NCBI RefSeq assembly: GCF_963678635.1
Contig: NC_087069.1
Coordinates: forward strand, 21,591,138 to 21,655,137
Length of the DNA: 64,000 nt
Direction: 5' to 3'
Source of the DNA: Symsagittifera roscoffensis
Taxonomy: Eukaryota > Xenacoelomorpha > Acoela > Convolutidae
Shown: positions 48,920 through 61,956 of the stretch, piece by piece
How the letters are laid out: every line of letters starts with the position of its first letter
Numbering within the stretch: position 1 is the first letter of the stretch
Translations under genes and position numbers: made by a program
Notes under the pieces: generated by a model
Database searches by the model: none
What the model was told of the DNA's origin: nothing
Seen by the model: only the letters and a program-made list of their open reading frames with translations

Positions 48920-51900
48920 GGTTCTCCTACCCGATGCCCGCTGAGGTCACTGGTTCTCCTACCCGATGCCCTCTGAGGTCACTGGTTCTTCTACCCGATG
49001 CCCGCTGAGGTCACTGGTTATCCTACCCGATGCCCTCTGAGGTCACTGGTTCTGCTACCCGATGCCCTCTGAGGTCACTGGTTCTGCTACCCGATGCCCT
49101 CTGAGGTCACTGGTTCTCCTACCCGATGCCCGCTGAGGTCACTGGTTCTCCTACCCGATGCCCTTTGAGGTCACTGGTTCTCAAACCCGATGCCCGCTGA
49201 GGATACTGGTTCTCCTACCCGATGCCCCCTGAGGTCACTGGTTCTCCTACCCGATGCCCACTGAGGTCACTGGTTCTCAAACTCGATGCCCGCTGAGGTC
49301 ACTGGTTCTCCTACCCGATGCCCGCTGAGGTCACTGGTTCTTCTACCCGATGCCCGCTGAGGTCACTGGTCCTCCTACCCGATGCCTGCTGAGGTCACTG
49401 GTTCTCCTACCCGATGCCCGCATAGGTCACAGGTTCTCCTATCCGGTGGCCGCTGAGGTCACTGGTTCTTCTACCTGATGCCCGCTGAGGTCACTGGTTC
49501 TCTTACCCGACGCCAGCTGAGGTCACTGGTTCTCCTACCCGATGCCCGCTGAGGTCATTGGTTCTCCTACTCCATGCCCGCTGAGGTTACTGGTTCTCCT
49601 GCCCGATGCCATCTGATGTCACTGGTTCTCCTACCCGAGGCCGCTGTGGCACAGGTTCTCCTACCCGATGCCCGCTGAGGTCACTGGGTCTCCTACCCGA
49701 TGCCCACTGAGGTCTCTGGTTCTCCTACCTGAAGCCCGCTGAGGTCACTGGTTCTCCTGCCCGATGCCCACTGAGGTCACTGGTTCTCCTACCCGATGCC
49801 CGCATAGGTCACAGGTTCTCCTACCATGTGGCCGCTGAGGTCACTGGTTCTACCACCCGATACCCGCTGAGGTCACTATTTATCCTACCCGATACCCGCT
49901 GAGGTCACTGGTTCTCCTACCCGATGCCCACTGAGGTCACTGGTTCTCCTATCCGATGCCCGCTGAGGTCACTGGTTCTCCTACCCGACGCCCGCTGAGG
50001 TCACTGGTTCTCCCACCCGATGCCCGCTGAGGTCACTATTTATCCTACCCGATACCCGCTGAGGTCACTGGTTCTCCTACCCGATGCCCACTGAGGTCAC
50101 TGGTTCTCCTATCCGATGCCCGCTGAGGTCACTGGTTCTCCTACCCGACGCCCGCTGAGGTCACTGGTTCTCCTACCCGATGCCCGCTGAGATCGTTGGT
50201 TCTCCTACTCCATGCCCGCTGAGGTTACTGGTTCTCCTACCCGATGCCCTCTGATGTCACTGGTTCTCCTACCCGAGGCCGCTGTGGCCACAGGTTCTCC
50301 TACCCGATGCCCGCTGAGGTCACTGATTCTCCTACCCGATGCCCGCTGAAGTCACTGGTTCTCCTACCCGATGCCCTCTGAGGTCACTGGAATTCTCCTA
50401 CCCGATGCCCGCTGAGGTCACTGGTTCTCCTACCCGATGCCCACTGAGGTCTCTGGTTCTCCTACCTGAAGCCCGCTGAGGTCACTGGTTCTCCTACCCG
50501 ATGCCCACTGAGGTCACTGGTTCTCCTACCCGATGCCCGCATAGGTCACAGGTTCTCCTACCAGGTGGCCGCTGAGGTCACTGGTTCTACCACCCGATAC
50601 CCGCTGAGGTCACTATTTATCCTACCCGATACCCGCTGAGGTCACTGGTTCTCCTACCCGATGCCCACTGAGGTCACTGGTTCTCCTATCCGATGCCCGC
50701 TGAGGTCACTGGTTCTCCTACCCGACGCCCGCTGAGGTCACTGGTTCTCCCACCCGATGCCCGCTGAGGTCACTATTTATCCTACCCGATACCCGCTGAG
50801 GTCACTGGTTCTCCTACCCGATGCCCACTGAGGTCACTGGTTCTCCTATCCGATGCCCGCTGAGGTCACTGGTTCTCCTACCCGACGCCCGCTGAGGTCA
50901 CTGGTTCTCCTACCCGATGCCCGCTGAGATCGTTGGTTCTCCTACTCCATGCCCGCTGAGGTTACTGGTTCTCCTACCCGATGCCCTCTGATGTCACTGG
51001 TTCTCCTACCCGAGGCCGCTGTGGCCACAGGTTCTCCTACCCGGTGCCCGCTGAGGTCACTGGTTCTCCTACCCAAAGCACGCTGAGGTCACTGGTTCTC
51101 CTACCCGATGCCCACTGAGGTCTCTGGTTCTCCTACCTGAAGCTCGCTGAGGTCACTGGTTCTCCTACCCGATGCCCACTGAGGTCACTGGTTCTCCTAC
51201 CCGATGCCCGCATAGGTCACAGGTTCTCCTACCCGGTGGCCGCTGAGGTCACTGGTTCTCCTACCCGATGCCCGCTGAGGTCACTGGTTATCCTACCCGA
51301 TACCCGCTGAGGTAACTGGTTCTCCTACCCGATGCCCACTGAGGTCACGGGTTCTCCTATCCGATGCCCGCTGAGGTCACTGGTTCTCCTACCCGACGCC
51401 CGCTGAGGTCATTGGTTCTCCTACCCGATGCCCGCTGAGATCATTGGTTCTCCTACTCCATGCCCGCTGAGGTTACTGGTACTCCTACCCGATGCCCTCT
51501 GATGTCACTGGTTCTCCTACCCGAGGCCGCTGTGGCCACAGGTTCTCCTACCCGGTGCCCGCTGAGGTCACTGGTTCTCCTACCCGATGCACGCATAGGT
51601 CACAGGTTCTCCTATCCGGTGGCCGCTGAGGTCACTGGTTCTTCTACCCGATGCCCACTGAGGTCACTGGTTCTCCTATCCGATGCCCGCTGAGGTCATT
51701 GGTTCTCCTACCGGACGCCCGCTGAGGTCACTGGTTCTCCTACCCGATGCCCGCTGAGGTCATTGGTTCTCCTACTCCATGCCCGCTGAGGACACTGGTT
51801 CTCCTATCCGATGCCCGCTGATGTCACTGGTTCTCCTACCCGACGCCCGCTGAGGTCACTGGTTCTCCTACCCGATGCCCGCTGAGATCATTGGTTCTCC

Positions 51901-54900
51901 TACTCCATGCCCGCTGAGGTTACTGGTTCTCCTACCCGATGCCCACTGATGTCACTGGTTCTCCTACCCGAGGCCGCTGTGGCCACAGGTTCTCCTACCC
52001 GGTGCCCGCTGAGGTCACTGGTTCTCCTACCCGAAGCACGCTGAGGTCACTGGTTCTCCTACCCGATGCCCACTGAGGTCTCTGGTTCTCCTACCTGAAG
52101 CTCGCTGAGGTCACTGGTTCTCCTACCCGATGCCCACTGAGGTCACTGGTTCTCCTACCCGATGCCCGCATAGGTCACAGGTTCTCCTACCCGGTGGCCG
52201 CTGAGGTCACTGGTTCTCCTACCCGATGCCCGCTGAGGTCACTGGTTATCCTACCCGATTCCCGCTGAGGTAACTGGTTCTCCTACCCGATGCCCACTGA
52301 GGTCACTGGTTCTCCTATCCGATGCCCGCTGAGGTCACTGGTTCTCCTACCCGACGCCCGCTGAGGTCACTGGTTCTCCTACCCGATGCCCGCTGAGATC
52401 ATTGGTTCTCCTACTCCATGCCCGCTGAGGTTACTGGTACTCCTACCCGATGCCCTCTGATGTCACTGGTTCTCCTACCCGAGGCCGCTGTGGCCACAGG
52501 TTCTCCTACCCGGTGCCCGCTGAGGTCACTGGTTCTCCTACCCGATGCCCGCATAGGTCACAGGTTCTCCTATCCGGTGGCCGCTGAGGTCACTGGTTCT
52601 TCTACCCGATGCCCACTGAGGTCACTGGTTCTCCTATCCGATGCCCGCTGAGGTCATTGGTTCTCCTACCGGACGTCCGCTGAGGTCACTGGTTCTCCTA
52701 CCCGATGCCCGCTGAGGTCATTGGTTCTCCTACTCCATGCCCGCTGAGGTTACTGGTTCTCCTACCCGATGCCATCTGATGTCACTGGTTCTCCTACCCG
52801 AGGTCGCTGTGGCCACAGGTTCTCCTACCCGGTGCCCGCTGAGTTCACTGGTTCTCCTACCCGATGCCCGCTGAGGTCACTGGTTCTCCTACCCGATGCC
52901 CACTGAGGTCTGTGGTTCTCCTACCTGAAGCCCGCTGAGGTCAGTGGTTCTCTACCCGATGCCCTCTGAGGTCACTTGAATTCTCCTACCCGATGCCCGC
53001 TGAGGTCTCTGGTTCTCCTACCTAAAGCCCGCTGAGGTCACTGGTTCTCCTACCCGATGCCCACTGAGGTCACTGGTTCTCCTACCCGATGCCCGCATAG
53101 GTCACAGGTTCTCCTACCCGGTGGCCGCTGAGGTCACTGGTTCTCCTGCCCGATGCCCGCCGAGGTCACTGGTTATCCTACCCGATACCCGCTGAGGTCA
53201 CTGGTTCTCCTACCCGATGCCCACTGAGGTCACTGGTTCTCCTATCCGATGCCCGCTGAGGTCACTGGTTCTCCTACCCGACGCCCGCTGAGGTCACTGG
53301 TTCTCCTACCCGATTCCCGCTGAGGTCATTGGTTCTCCTACTCCATGCCGGCTGAGGTTACTGGTTCTCCTACCCGATGCCCTCTGATGTCACTGGTTCT
53401 CCTACCCGAGGCCGCTGTGGCCACAGGGTCTCCTACCCGGTGCCCGCTGAGGTCACTGGTTCTCCTACCCGATGCCCGCTGAGGACACTGGTTCTCCTAC
53501 CCGATACCCACTGAGGTCTCTGGTTCTCCTACCTGAAGCCCGCTGAGGTCACTGGCTCTCCTACCCGATGCCCTCTGAGGTCACTGGAATTCTCCTACCC
53601 GATGCCCGCTGAGGTCACTGGTTCTCCTACCCGATGCCCACTGAGGTCTCTGGTTCTCCTACCTGAAGCCCGCTGAGGTCACTGGTTCTCCTACCCGATG
53701 CCCACTGAGGTCACTGGTTCTCCTACCCGATGCCCGCTGAGGTCACTGGTTCTCCTATCCGATGCCCGCTGAGGTCACTGGTCCTCCTACCCGACGCCCG
53801 CTGAGGTCACTGGCTCTCCTACCCGATGCCCGCTGAGGTCATTGGTTCTCCTACACCATGCCCGCTGAGGTTACTGGTTCTCCTACCCGATGCCCTCTGA
53901 TGTCACTGGTTCTCCTACCCGAGGCCGCTGTGGCCACAGGTTCTCCTACCCGATGCCCGCTGAGGTCACTGGTTCTCCTACCCGATGCCCGCTGAAGTCA
54001 CTGGTTCTCCTACCCGATGCCCTCTGAGGTCACTGGTTCTCCTACCCGATGCCCGCTGTGGCCACAGGTTCTCCTACCCGGTGCCCGCTGAGTTCACTGG
54101 TTCTCCTACCCGATGCCCGCTGAGGTCACTGGTTCTCCTACCCGATGCCCACTGAGGTCTGTGGTTCTCCTACCTGAAGCCCGCTGAGGTCAGTGGTTCT
54201 CTACCCGATGCCCTCTGAGGTCACTTGAATTCTCCTACCCGATGCCCGCTGAGGTCTCTGGTTCTCCTACCTAAAGCCCGCTGAGGTCACTGGTTCTCCT
54301 ACCCGATGCCCACTGAGGTCACTGGTTCTCCTACCCGATGCCCGCATAGGTCACAGGTTCTCCTACCCGGTGGCCGCTGAGGTCACTGGTTCTCCTGCCC
54401 GATGCCCGCCGAGGTCACTGGTTATCCTACCCGATACCCGCTGAGGTCACTAGTTCTCCTACCCGATGCCCACTGAGGTCACTAGTTCTCCTATCCGATG
54501 CCCGCTGAGGTCACTGGTTCTCCTACCCGACGCCCGCTGAGGTCACTGGTTCTCCTACCCGATTCCCGCTGAGGTCATTGGTTCTCCTACTCCATGCCGG
54601 CTGAGGTTACTGGTTCTCCTACCCGATGCCCTCTGATGTCACTGGTTCTCCTACCCGAGGCCGCTGTGGCCACAGGGTCTCCTACCCGGTGCCCGCTGAG
54701 GTCACTGGTTCTCCTACCCGATGCCCGCTGAGGACACTGGTTCTCCTACCCGATACCCACTGAGGTCTCTGGTTCTCCTACCTGAAGCCCGCTGAGGTCA
54801 CTGGTTCTCCTACCCGATGCCCTCTGAGGTCACTGGAATTCTCCTACCCGATGCCCGCTGAGGTCACTGGTTCTCCTACCCGATGCCCACTGAGGTCTCT

Positions 54901-55935
54901 GGTTCTCCTACCTGAAGCCCGCTGAGGTCACTGGTTCTCCTACCCGATGCCCACTGAGGTCACTGGTTCTCCTACCCGATGCCCGCTGAGGTCACTGGTT
55001 CTCCTATCCGATGCCCGCTGAGGTCACTGGTCCTCCTACCCGACGCCCGCTGAGGTCACTGGTTCTCCTACCCGATGCCCGCTGAGGTCATTGGTTCTCC
55101 TACACCATGCCCGCTGAGGTTACTGGTTCTCCTACCCGATGCCCTCTGATGTCACTGGTTCTCCTACCCGAGGCCGCTGTGGCCACAGGTTCTCCTACCC
55201 GATGCCCGCTGAGGTCACTGGTTCTCCTACCCGATGCCCGCTGAAGTCACTGGTTCTCCTACCCGATGCCCTCTGAGGTCACTGGAATTCTCCTACCCGA
55301 TGCCCGCTGAGGTCACTGGTTCTCCTACCCGATGCCCACTGAGGTCTCTGGTTCTCCTACCTGAAGCCCGCTGAGGTCACTGGTTCTCCTACCCGATGCC
55401 CACTGAGGTCACTGGTTCTCCTACCCGATGTTCGCTGAGGTCACTGGTTCTCCTATCCGATGCCCGCTGAGGTCACTGGTCCTCCTACCCGACGCCCGCT
55501 GAGGTCACTGGTCCTCCTACCCGACGCCCGCTGAGGTCACTGGTTCTCCTACCCGATGCCCGCTGAGGTCATTGGTTTTCCTACACCATTCCCGCTGAGG
55601 TTACTGGTTCTCCTACCCGATGCCCTCTGATGTCACTGGTTCTCCTACCCGAGGCCGCTGTGGCCACAGGTTCTCCTACCCGATGCCCGCTGAGGTCACT
55701 GGTTCTCCTACCCGATGCCCGCTGAAGCCACTGGTTCTCCTACCCGATGCCCGCTGAGGTCACTGGTTCTCCTACCCGATGCTCTCTGAGGTCACTGGTT
55801 CTCCTACCCGATGCCCGCTGCGGTCACTGGTTCTCCTACCGATGTCATCAGAGGTCACTGGTTCTCCTACCCGATGCCCGCTGAGGTCACTGGTTCTCCC
55901 ACCCGATGCCGGCTGAGATCACTGATTCTCCTACT
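48920..55935. repeat. 7-kb minisatellite array, 32-bp unit with higher-order repeats
   Basis: Consensus unit GAGGTCACTGGTTCTCCTAC plus CCGATGCCCGCT, about 219 units. Variants include ACCCGAGGCCGCTGTGGCCACAG and CGCATAGGTCACAGG. Higher-order repeats are clear: 51460 onward recurs at 52418 onward (958 bp), and 52841 onward recurs at 54090 onward (1,249 bp). The unit is not a multiple of 3, so frames across it are accidental. Confidence 0.98.
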
Positions 55936-56364
55936 AATTCAACTATTATGGTGATGAATGACGATGACGCTGATTCTATGTCTTAAATTGTCTTCATTAT
56001 AGTGCATCTTTTCAAGAAAATTTTATAAGTTTACATCTTTAAACTTTCTTTTTCTTCCAGACATAATCAGAACTAAAAAATAGAATAGCCTAATTAACGA
56101 AATAAAATGGATTATAATGCATTTTTTTGACAAACTAATCGATTATTTTGGAGAAAAAAAAGGGATTTTAATGGATTATCATGGATTGTAATCGATTTTT
56201 GTTTTTCGAAAAAAAATCGATTTTAATGACCACATAAATGATTACGTGGTCTAAATTTGCCACAAAAACTGATTATAATGCAACATTTTAGACAACATTT
56301 TTCCATTATAATCGAATATTATCCATGGAACTCCGGTGCGGGTTCAGTATAAAGTAAGATCAAC
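55936..56364. repeat. AT-rich dispersed repeat, left copy (GATTATAATGG-rich)
   Basis: Contains repeated GATTATAATG words. The block GTGGTCTAAATTTGCCAC to ACTCCGGTGCGGG (56248-56343) is a diverged copy of 57091-57183. Confidence 0.7.
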
Positions 56365-56502
56365 TCACACAACAGCAGTGTCGGTCCACGGACTGTCTTG
56401 TTGATGTTGGAACAGATCAGCCAATGGTAGTCCACTCAAAACCACATAGGCTAAGAGGCCGTACACCGCAAGGCCAAACAAAGGCCCAAGCACAAATGCC
56501 AT
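56365..56502 (-). CDS. Short membrane-protein ORF or exon, unassigned
   Basis: The minus-strand ATG at 56502 gives 45 codons: a hydrophobic segment (MAFVLGPLFGLAVYGLLAYV) followed by a polar end (LADLFQHQQDSPWTDT). GTGAGT at the end of the frame could be a splice donor, and CTAACAG upstream near 56549 an acceptor, so this may be an exon of a host gene. GC content and composition differ from the surrounding repeats. No family recognised. Confidence 0.35.
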   Translation of the reverse strand: MAFVLGPLFGLAVYGLLAYVVLSGLPLADLFQHQQDSPWTDTAVV

Positions 56503-56984
56503 TTTGGACGAGGTTGTCACACGGATGAACCTCGGGACATGTTTCTGTTAGATTTATGACCGAAGTGTAGAGTTGTGGAGAGAGATTAGGTCGAATGGGG
56601 AGTTAAGTCCAAGGGGTATATCCCGTTGGTTTTTGTTGTTTGACCTGATTTGATTCAATTCAAGAGATTAGTCCCCGAAAATTGTATTCATTAAGCAAAA
56701 TTTAAGGAAGGGGCGGTTTTTCAAAAGAAAAACACTTTTTTTCTTTTGTAGGTCTGTAGGTCGACCAAATCGGTTTTCCGAGCTCTCGCAGACAAATTTT
56801 TGAAAAAACAGTCAACAAAAAGGACTTATGAGCCTTTTTTTGAAAAGTTTTGACCCGTAAAAAATTCAGCCGTAAATCGCTTTCCATTACGCCTATAGAC
56901 AAAAAGACACATATTCGAGAAACTGTTGTCCAAACCCGCAAAAATTACCCTTTTATATAAAAAAACTCGAATTCATGTAAATAA
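56503..56984. other. Unassigned single-copy-looking DNA
   Basis: Nothing convincing apart from the ORF at its left edge. Confidence 0.3.
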
Positions 56985-57190
56985 AAAAAATTAACGATTA
57001 TATTGAAAACTAATTTGAATTATAATCGGTTTTAATGAATCATAAAAGATTTTCATAAAGATAATTGATGAGAATTGAAAATCTATTATGTGGTCGAAAT
57101 TTGCCACGATAATCGACTCTCTAAAAAAATTTTAGTCAACGAACCTCCAGTATAATTGACTTTCCCATAAAATTCCGGTGTGAGAGCAAC
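56985..57190. repeat. AT-rich dispersed repeat, right copy
   Basis: GTGGTCGAAATTTGCCAC to AATTCCGGTGTGAG matches 56248-56343 in the same orientation, with substitutions. Confidence 0.7.
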
Positions 57191-57563
57191 CACTTAAAAG
57201 CATTAAAATTATGGAAGAAAAATTCATATCTTGCCGCGCATCCTACTTTCTAAAAACGCATGAATTTTGCTCAGCCAAGCTTGCAGATAACTTATTGAAA
57301 AAACTTAGAAGCGTTAATGCTCTTTCTTGGAGACCTTTTTGGAGCGATCTACTGTGATTAGGTGAAGTTTTCCGATCTGCTTATATTATAGCGTAACACG
57401 CTTGCGCGATGTCAATTTTAGCGACTTTGATGCAAGTTAATGAAGCCGGATAATTCCAAAGTTTGGCAATAATTTTTTTGTAGGCATAATTGCAAAAAAA
57501 GTAAGCAAAACAGTGTTTTGATATGTGTGTTTTTTTTTAATAACCTTGAACTCTAACAACTAA
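57191..57563. other. Unassigned DNA
   Basis: No ORF or repeat recognised before the LTR of element E. Confidence 0.3.
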
Positions 57564-57724
57564 TTAGATACCAGTCAGTTGTGCTTTATACGAAGTCCAG
57601 TGCAGCTCGCGTCATTTTTCTTATCTTTTGACAACTTTCAGTTTTAAGTCAACCAATTACTTTTATTCTTTTCATCTAGCTTAAATAGTTTTAGTATACC
57701 AGTAGTGTTATAACACTTCTTATT
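57564..57724 (+). repeat. 5' LTR of element E (left end uncertain)
   Basis: GCTTTATACGAAGTCCA and the ACAACTTTCAGTTTTAA to AATTACTTTTATTCTTTTCATCTAGCTTAA blocks match 61957-62065. The left boundary cannot be fixed, because the corresponding start of the 3' copy is in the N gap. Confidence 0.7.
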
Positions 57725-58600
57725 ATGGCGCAGTCAACAGAATCGAATCTGCGGGGAATTCCCGCCTTTTGGCCAAACCATATTGTAAAGAACCACCAAC
57801 TCAATGGACGAATTGGATAGGTCAATTCCACCTGGCCATCATTGCCAAAGAAAACTTGGATATAGACATACTGAAAGAACCAGTGGAGTCGGAAACAGAA
57901 ATCCTGATTCTAGAAGGCGCCCAGGACTCAGAAACTGAAACACAGAGGAAGGCTAGGGATGCCAAAAACAAAGAAGTAATGTGTGTGTACGAAAAAGCGG
58001 AGGACAAGAGAATCACAGATGAGAAATAGAAGTTCGGGGGGATGCGAAAAAACGAAGCGGACAAGAAAGTAAGATCCATCCTGTAGCCGAGGGGAAAACT
58101 GTGTTTTCGCAAAAACTCCCAAGCCTGGAAGTCTAATCCATTTCCTTCAAAAAAGTTTTCGAGGTTCTGAATACAGCATTTGTTAACCACACGAACACAA
58201 CGTATGAGCGGTACAAGAGATTAAGCCAAAAACGGAAGCACAGATATTCCTACGAACAACTTTGGGAAGTACTCTCGGGTTTAGCTAGATTGTGGGAAAT
58301 TGTAATTAACGAGGAACAGTAGTGGATAAGAAACGTTTTCATATGCAGTGTGAAGAATTACGACCTCCAACAAAACTCTTATCAGAAACGCTAAATTCAG
58401 TGGATGCACTCAACCAAGCAACTATCGATGAGAAAGGGTACTTTAACCACCAAAAATTAACGAATATGACGAGGAAGAAAAAAAACAACAATAGCAGCAG
58501 AGTGTACAAAAATTTTAATACTGTAAAAAAGGAACCAAAATTGAGTATAAAAAAGTTTATCTTTGAAGGAAATGTAGTATTGCTTTCATAGAAACGCCTG
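57725..58600 (+). pseudogene. gag remnant of element E
   Basis: The frame 57769-58029 contains TQWTNWIGQFHLAIIAKENLD, typical of the start of a Gypsy capsid domain, followed by an acidic Glu-rich stretch and broken frames. Confidence 0.65.
57726..57743 (+). promoter_or_regulatory. Primer binding site of element E, tRNA-Ser-like
   Basis: TGGCGCAGTCAACAGAAT, two changes from the PBS of element A. Confidence 0.7.
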
Positions 58601-59060
58601 AACAGAAGAGAGAAAAAACGACAACGAAGATTACTCGCTTTTGAACAATCAAACAATCTACGACAAAAACTGCCTAGAAACGAAAAAACTTGTTTATATC
58701 GGGTTAGGCGAATTCTAAATATGAAAATTCCTGTGCATTCAACTAATCCAGTGAGTTTCCTGAAACAGAACGTGCTTCAAGAGTTAGGACTGAGAAAGCC
58801 ACAGCTGAAAATTTTACCCGTGGGTAAGAAAAACCGGGCAATGTTCTGCTGCTTCATTAACAATACAATCAACTTTATCGGAAAAATTGTAGTTAGTATA
58901 CAATCCAATTGGTAGATTTCAAAAGAAACTTCATTTTTTATCACCAAGGGTCATCTTGGGTAACGACAATCTAACTCGAATGAGAATGGAAGTCGCGCAG
59001 AAACATGATCTTCTACCAGTGAACAAGATATCTTTTTTTCAAGACTCATGTAAGTCGGAA
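58601..59060 (+). pseudogene. Protease-region remnant of element E
   Basis: The frame 58721-58915 has IPVHSTNPVSFLKQ, where a retropepsin would have a DTGSxVSFL-type site; the catalytic Asp-Thr-Gly is not intact. Confidence 0.5.
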
Positions 59061-59870
59061 GCCCATTTGAATTAAATTCTTAACATACACAATATTTTCA
59101 AAGAACTTCTTAACAGAGTAGGAAAAAATACCAAAGGATAAAAAGATAGCATATTTTCATTACCCGTTCATACCAAAACAAACCAAGGGTATAAGAGTTT
59201 TTTGCCTTTACTAGACAACGTGAAGTCCGAATTGAGCAGAAGGGCACATTGGAACTAAATAAAGGCGATGAAACAGTTGCATAAGCCTAATTGTAATTAC
59301 AATGAAAAAAGACGGCACTATTAAAGTAACCCTAAAACTTCAAAAATATGTATTGAATGCCAAATATACAAGAATAAGTAGTCTAGATTTGAGAAATACC
59401 TACAGCCAGCTACGACTATGCAAAGACACAAGTGAACAGGGTAATTTAAGCGTAGTAGGGGGCGAAACCACCAAAATTATCAATTTTAACGAGATTCTAT
59501 TGATCAGGAGACATACGAAATGAATTCCAAAGATTTATGGATTCGCTTTCAAAAGATTTCACGTGTACCAATTGTTACACCGACGACATTTTAATTGCCT
59601 CCGAAGGTTCATTGGTAGAACACAAGTCCATCCTTCGGAAAATCCTGAATGTTCTAGAAAGCAAAGACATGGCAGTCAAATGGTGAAAATAAGCGTATTT
59701 TTAAAAAGACATTGTGTGGTTGGGGTTCAAAATCTCACACACAGAAGTAAAACCCTTGGTGGGGAAATCAGATTTTGAAAAAATCTTCCGAACGCGAGAA
59801 CAATTTCAGAGCTACGTTCAATAAACCAGTATCTGAAGTTCGTTTCTAACTTCTCGACTTTGAATTAACC
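59061..59870 (+). pseudogene. Reverse transcriptase remnant of element E
   Basis: The frame 59302-59523 has ISSLDLRNTYSQLRL (motif A). A nearby frame at about 59565-59690 has CYTDDILIASEGSLVEHK, the YxDD catalytic motif. Several frameshifts separate them. Confidence 0.8.
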
Positions 59871-59989
59871 ACTCCGCCCCTTTTTAACAAGAAATAATTA
59901 TACCAGTGGAACAATTCACACACGAAAGCTTCCGAAGATTTAAATAACCAAATCGTGAGTAAAAGGAAATTAATCACTTTGACCTGAAA

Positions 59990-60360
59990 ATGAACTCTAG
60001 ACTGAAAAGAGACGCTTACCATAGCGGCCTAGGAGCTATTTTAGAATGATGGGATGGGAATTGTTGGATAACTATTGCGTTCGCTTCTTGACTTTTAAAC
60101 ACCCACGAAATGAAATAAACAACAAATGAGTTAGAACTTTTGGGAGTAGTCTGGGCAACGAAACAATTCAAGAACTATTTATATGGCTCAGAGTTTGAAA
60201 TTGTAACGGATCACGGAGCACTTTTATCTGCGCTAACTGCGATTCATGGTAAAAAACGCTGCATAGTCGAGTGACCCGTTGGGTCAACCGACTTTTGCCT
60301 TTGAATTTCAAACTCAAAACAGTCCCGGTTAAAGAAATGGGAATCATCAATTTCCTGTAA
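59990..60360 (+). pseudogene. RNase H remnant of element E
   Basis: Codons near 60130-60235 give LGVVWATKQFKNYLYGSEFE and IVTDHGALLSAL, the typical Gypsy RNase H end. Confidence 0.75.
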
Positions 60361-61756
60361 GGACTACCCTCAGGAAAAGCGCTCTCAACTTCACATTATG
60401 ATAAAGATTTTTTAGTAGCAACAGTTAACAAAAGTTTGGAAAGTTTTTCTGTAAATTCTGCCTCTAGAAAGAAGATTTGTACAAAGAACCACTCGCTATG
60501 TAACAATCCAGCGGATGCACACAGTGTAAATAGTATCACAAACTTGGTGTGTATAAATCCGACGGTCGAAAATAATGAGAAATTACAACACACCCCAAGT
60601 TCGTTCTTTGCGAATGTTCCTTATTACATCACAGAAACGCTCTGTTCTGCAATTCTAATCACTCATGTCCAGATTTGTGAATGATAAATTGTATTCCGTT
60701 GAATCATTCCAAATTTAACTTCAATGGAATATTTTTTATCAGGCAAATCTTTCGTTTTCTTTTTAGGGACATCTTTTTTATCATCCTTATCAAATATAAA
60801 TCAATCAGAAAAATATGAGTTCTCAGCGTGTCAAACCTACCTTTGTGTTATTTTCAAAGTTTTCACTTTGCGCAGAAAATCGAAGAAATTCCTCAAAATT
60901 CGAACATGACATCATTTCCGAAATTCATCAAAAACTTCCTACCAAGTACAAGGAGAAGTTAAAAATACCTTCATCCTATTAGTATTCACGGACCACTGTT
61001 CAATTAAACTCATCAGCTTGATGACAAGTGGAGATCAAATGCTCAAAGAAGTGATGAATGCGGTGGAAGAAGAAAGACCACCTGATAGATTTGGGGTCTA
61101 CTTGAAGAATTTCAAAAGGTACATTCATCTGAACGAAAGAATACTAATTAACGACATCAAATTGATTGTCCCAGCAGCTCTAAAATTTATGTTCTACGCT
61201 TTTACATAAGACCGAACCAGGCCAGTTGGGGATGAAATCTTTGGCGGAAAACATTTGGTGGCCCCATTTATATCGGTAAATCTTTCGTCAGGTAAAGGTT
61301 TGTGAACAGTTCATAAAATCCAGAAAGCACGCCGAAAGTGCAAAAAAACGCCGGAATTACTAGACTTATCAGAAGCGAATGAAGAAAAAAATCTGGACTT
61401 CCCAGGTCCATTGGATGAGAACTGGGGCACATCAAAACATATATAATTCTTTGCAAAGAGAGATTCAAGAATTTTTCTTCCGCCAAGGTGGTAAATAGTA
61501 CTTCAGTGTCTTCAAATCGTACAGTTCTGACAGACTACTGTAACTTATACGGGTTTCCAAAAGCCTTCAGAGTGGACCATGGGTTGTGTTTCCTCTCTAA
61601 CGACTTCAAAATCATCTGCGAGAAGAATAGTAAAATTTAATTTTATGTACGGTGGGAAATCATAAATCGAATGGGGTAGTAGAACGTCTAATCTACACCG
61701 TCAAAGCAAAACTTATGGCATTGTCGTTTAACGAGCGCAAACCGACTTTAAAGGTT
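60361..61756 (+). pseudogene. Integrase remnant of element E
   Basis: Broken frames contain an integrase zinc-like NNPADAHSVNS region near 60500, LTDYCNLYGFPKAFRVDHG near 61530-61580 (second Asp) and NHKSNGVVERLIYTVKAK at 61655-61710 (catalytic Glu). Decayed, and cut by the gap. Confidence 0.75.
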
Positions 61757-61956
61757 NNNNNNNNNNNNNNNNNNNNNNNNNNNNNNNNNNNNNNNNNNNN
61801 NNNNNNNNNNNNNNNNNNNNNNNNNNNNNNNNNNNNNNNNNNNNNNNNNNNNNNNNNNNNNNNNNNNNNNNNNNNNNNNNNNNNNNNNNNNNNNNNNNNN
61901 NNNNNNNNNNNNNNNNNNNNNNNNNNNNNNNNNNNNNNNNNNNNNNNNNNNNNNNN
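61757..61956. other. Assembly gap, 200 N
   Basis: Run of exactly 200 N; the length is probably a placeholder. Confidence 1.

Noticed and set aside
51460..52651. Two identical 77-aa frames in the satellite
   Set aside because: The 32-bp unit drifts through frames; the identical proteins only reflect the 958-bp higher-order repeat.
48920..55935. CRISPR-like array
   Set aside because: Direct repeats without unique spacers in a eukaryotic context; it is a minisatellite.
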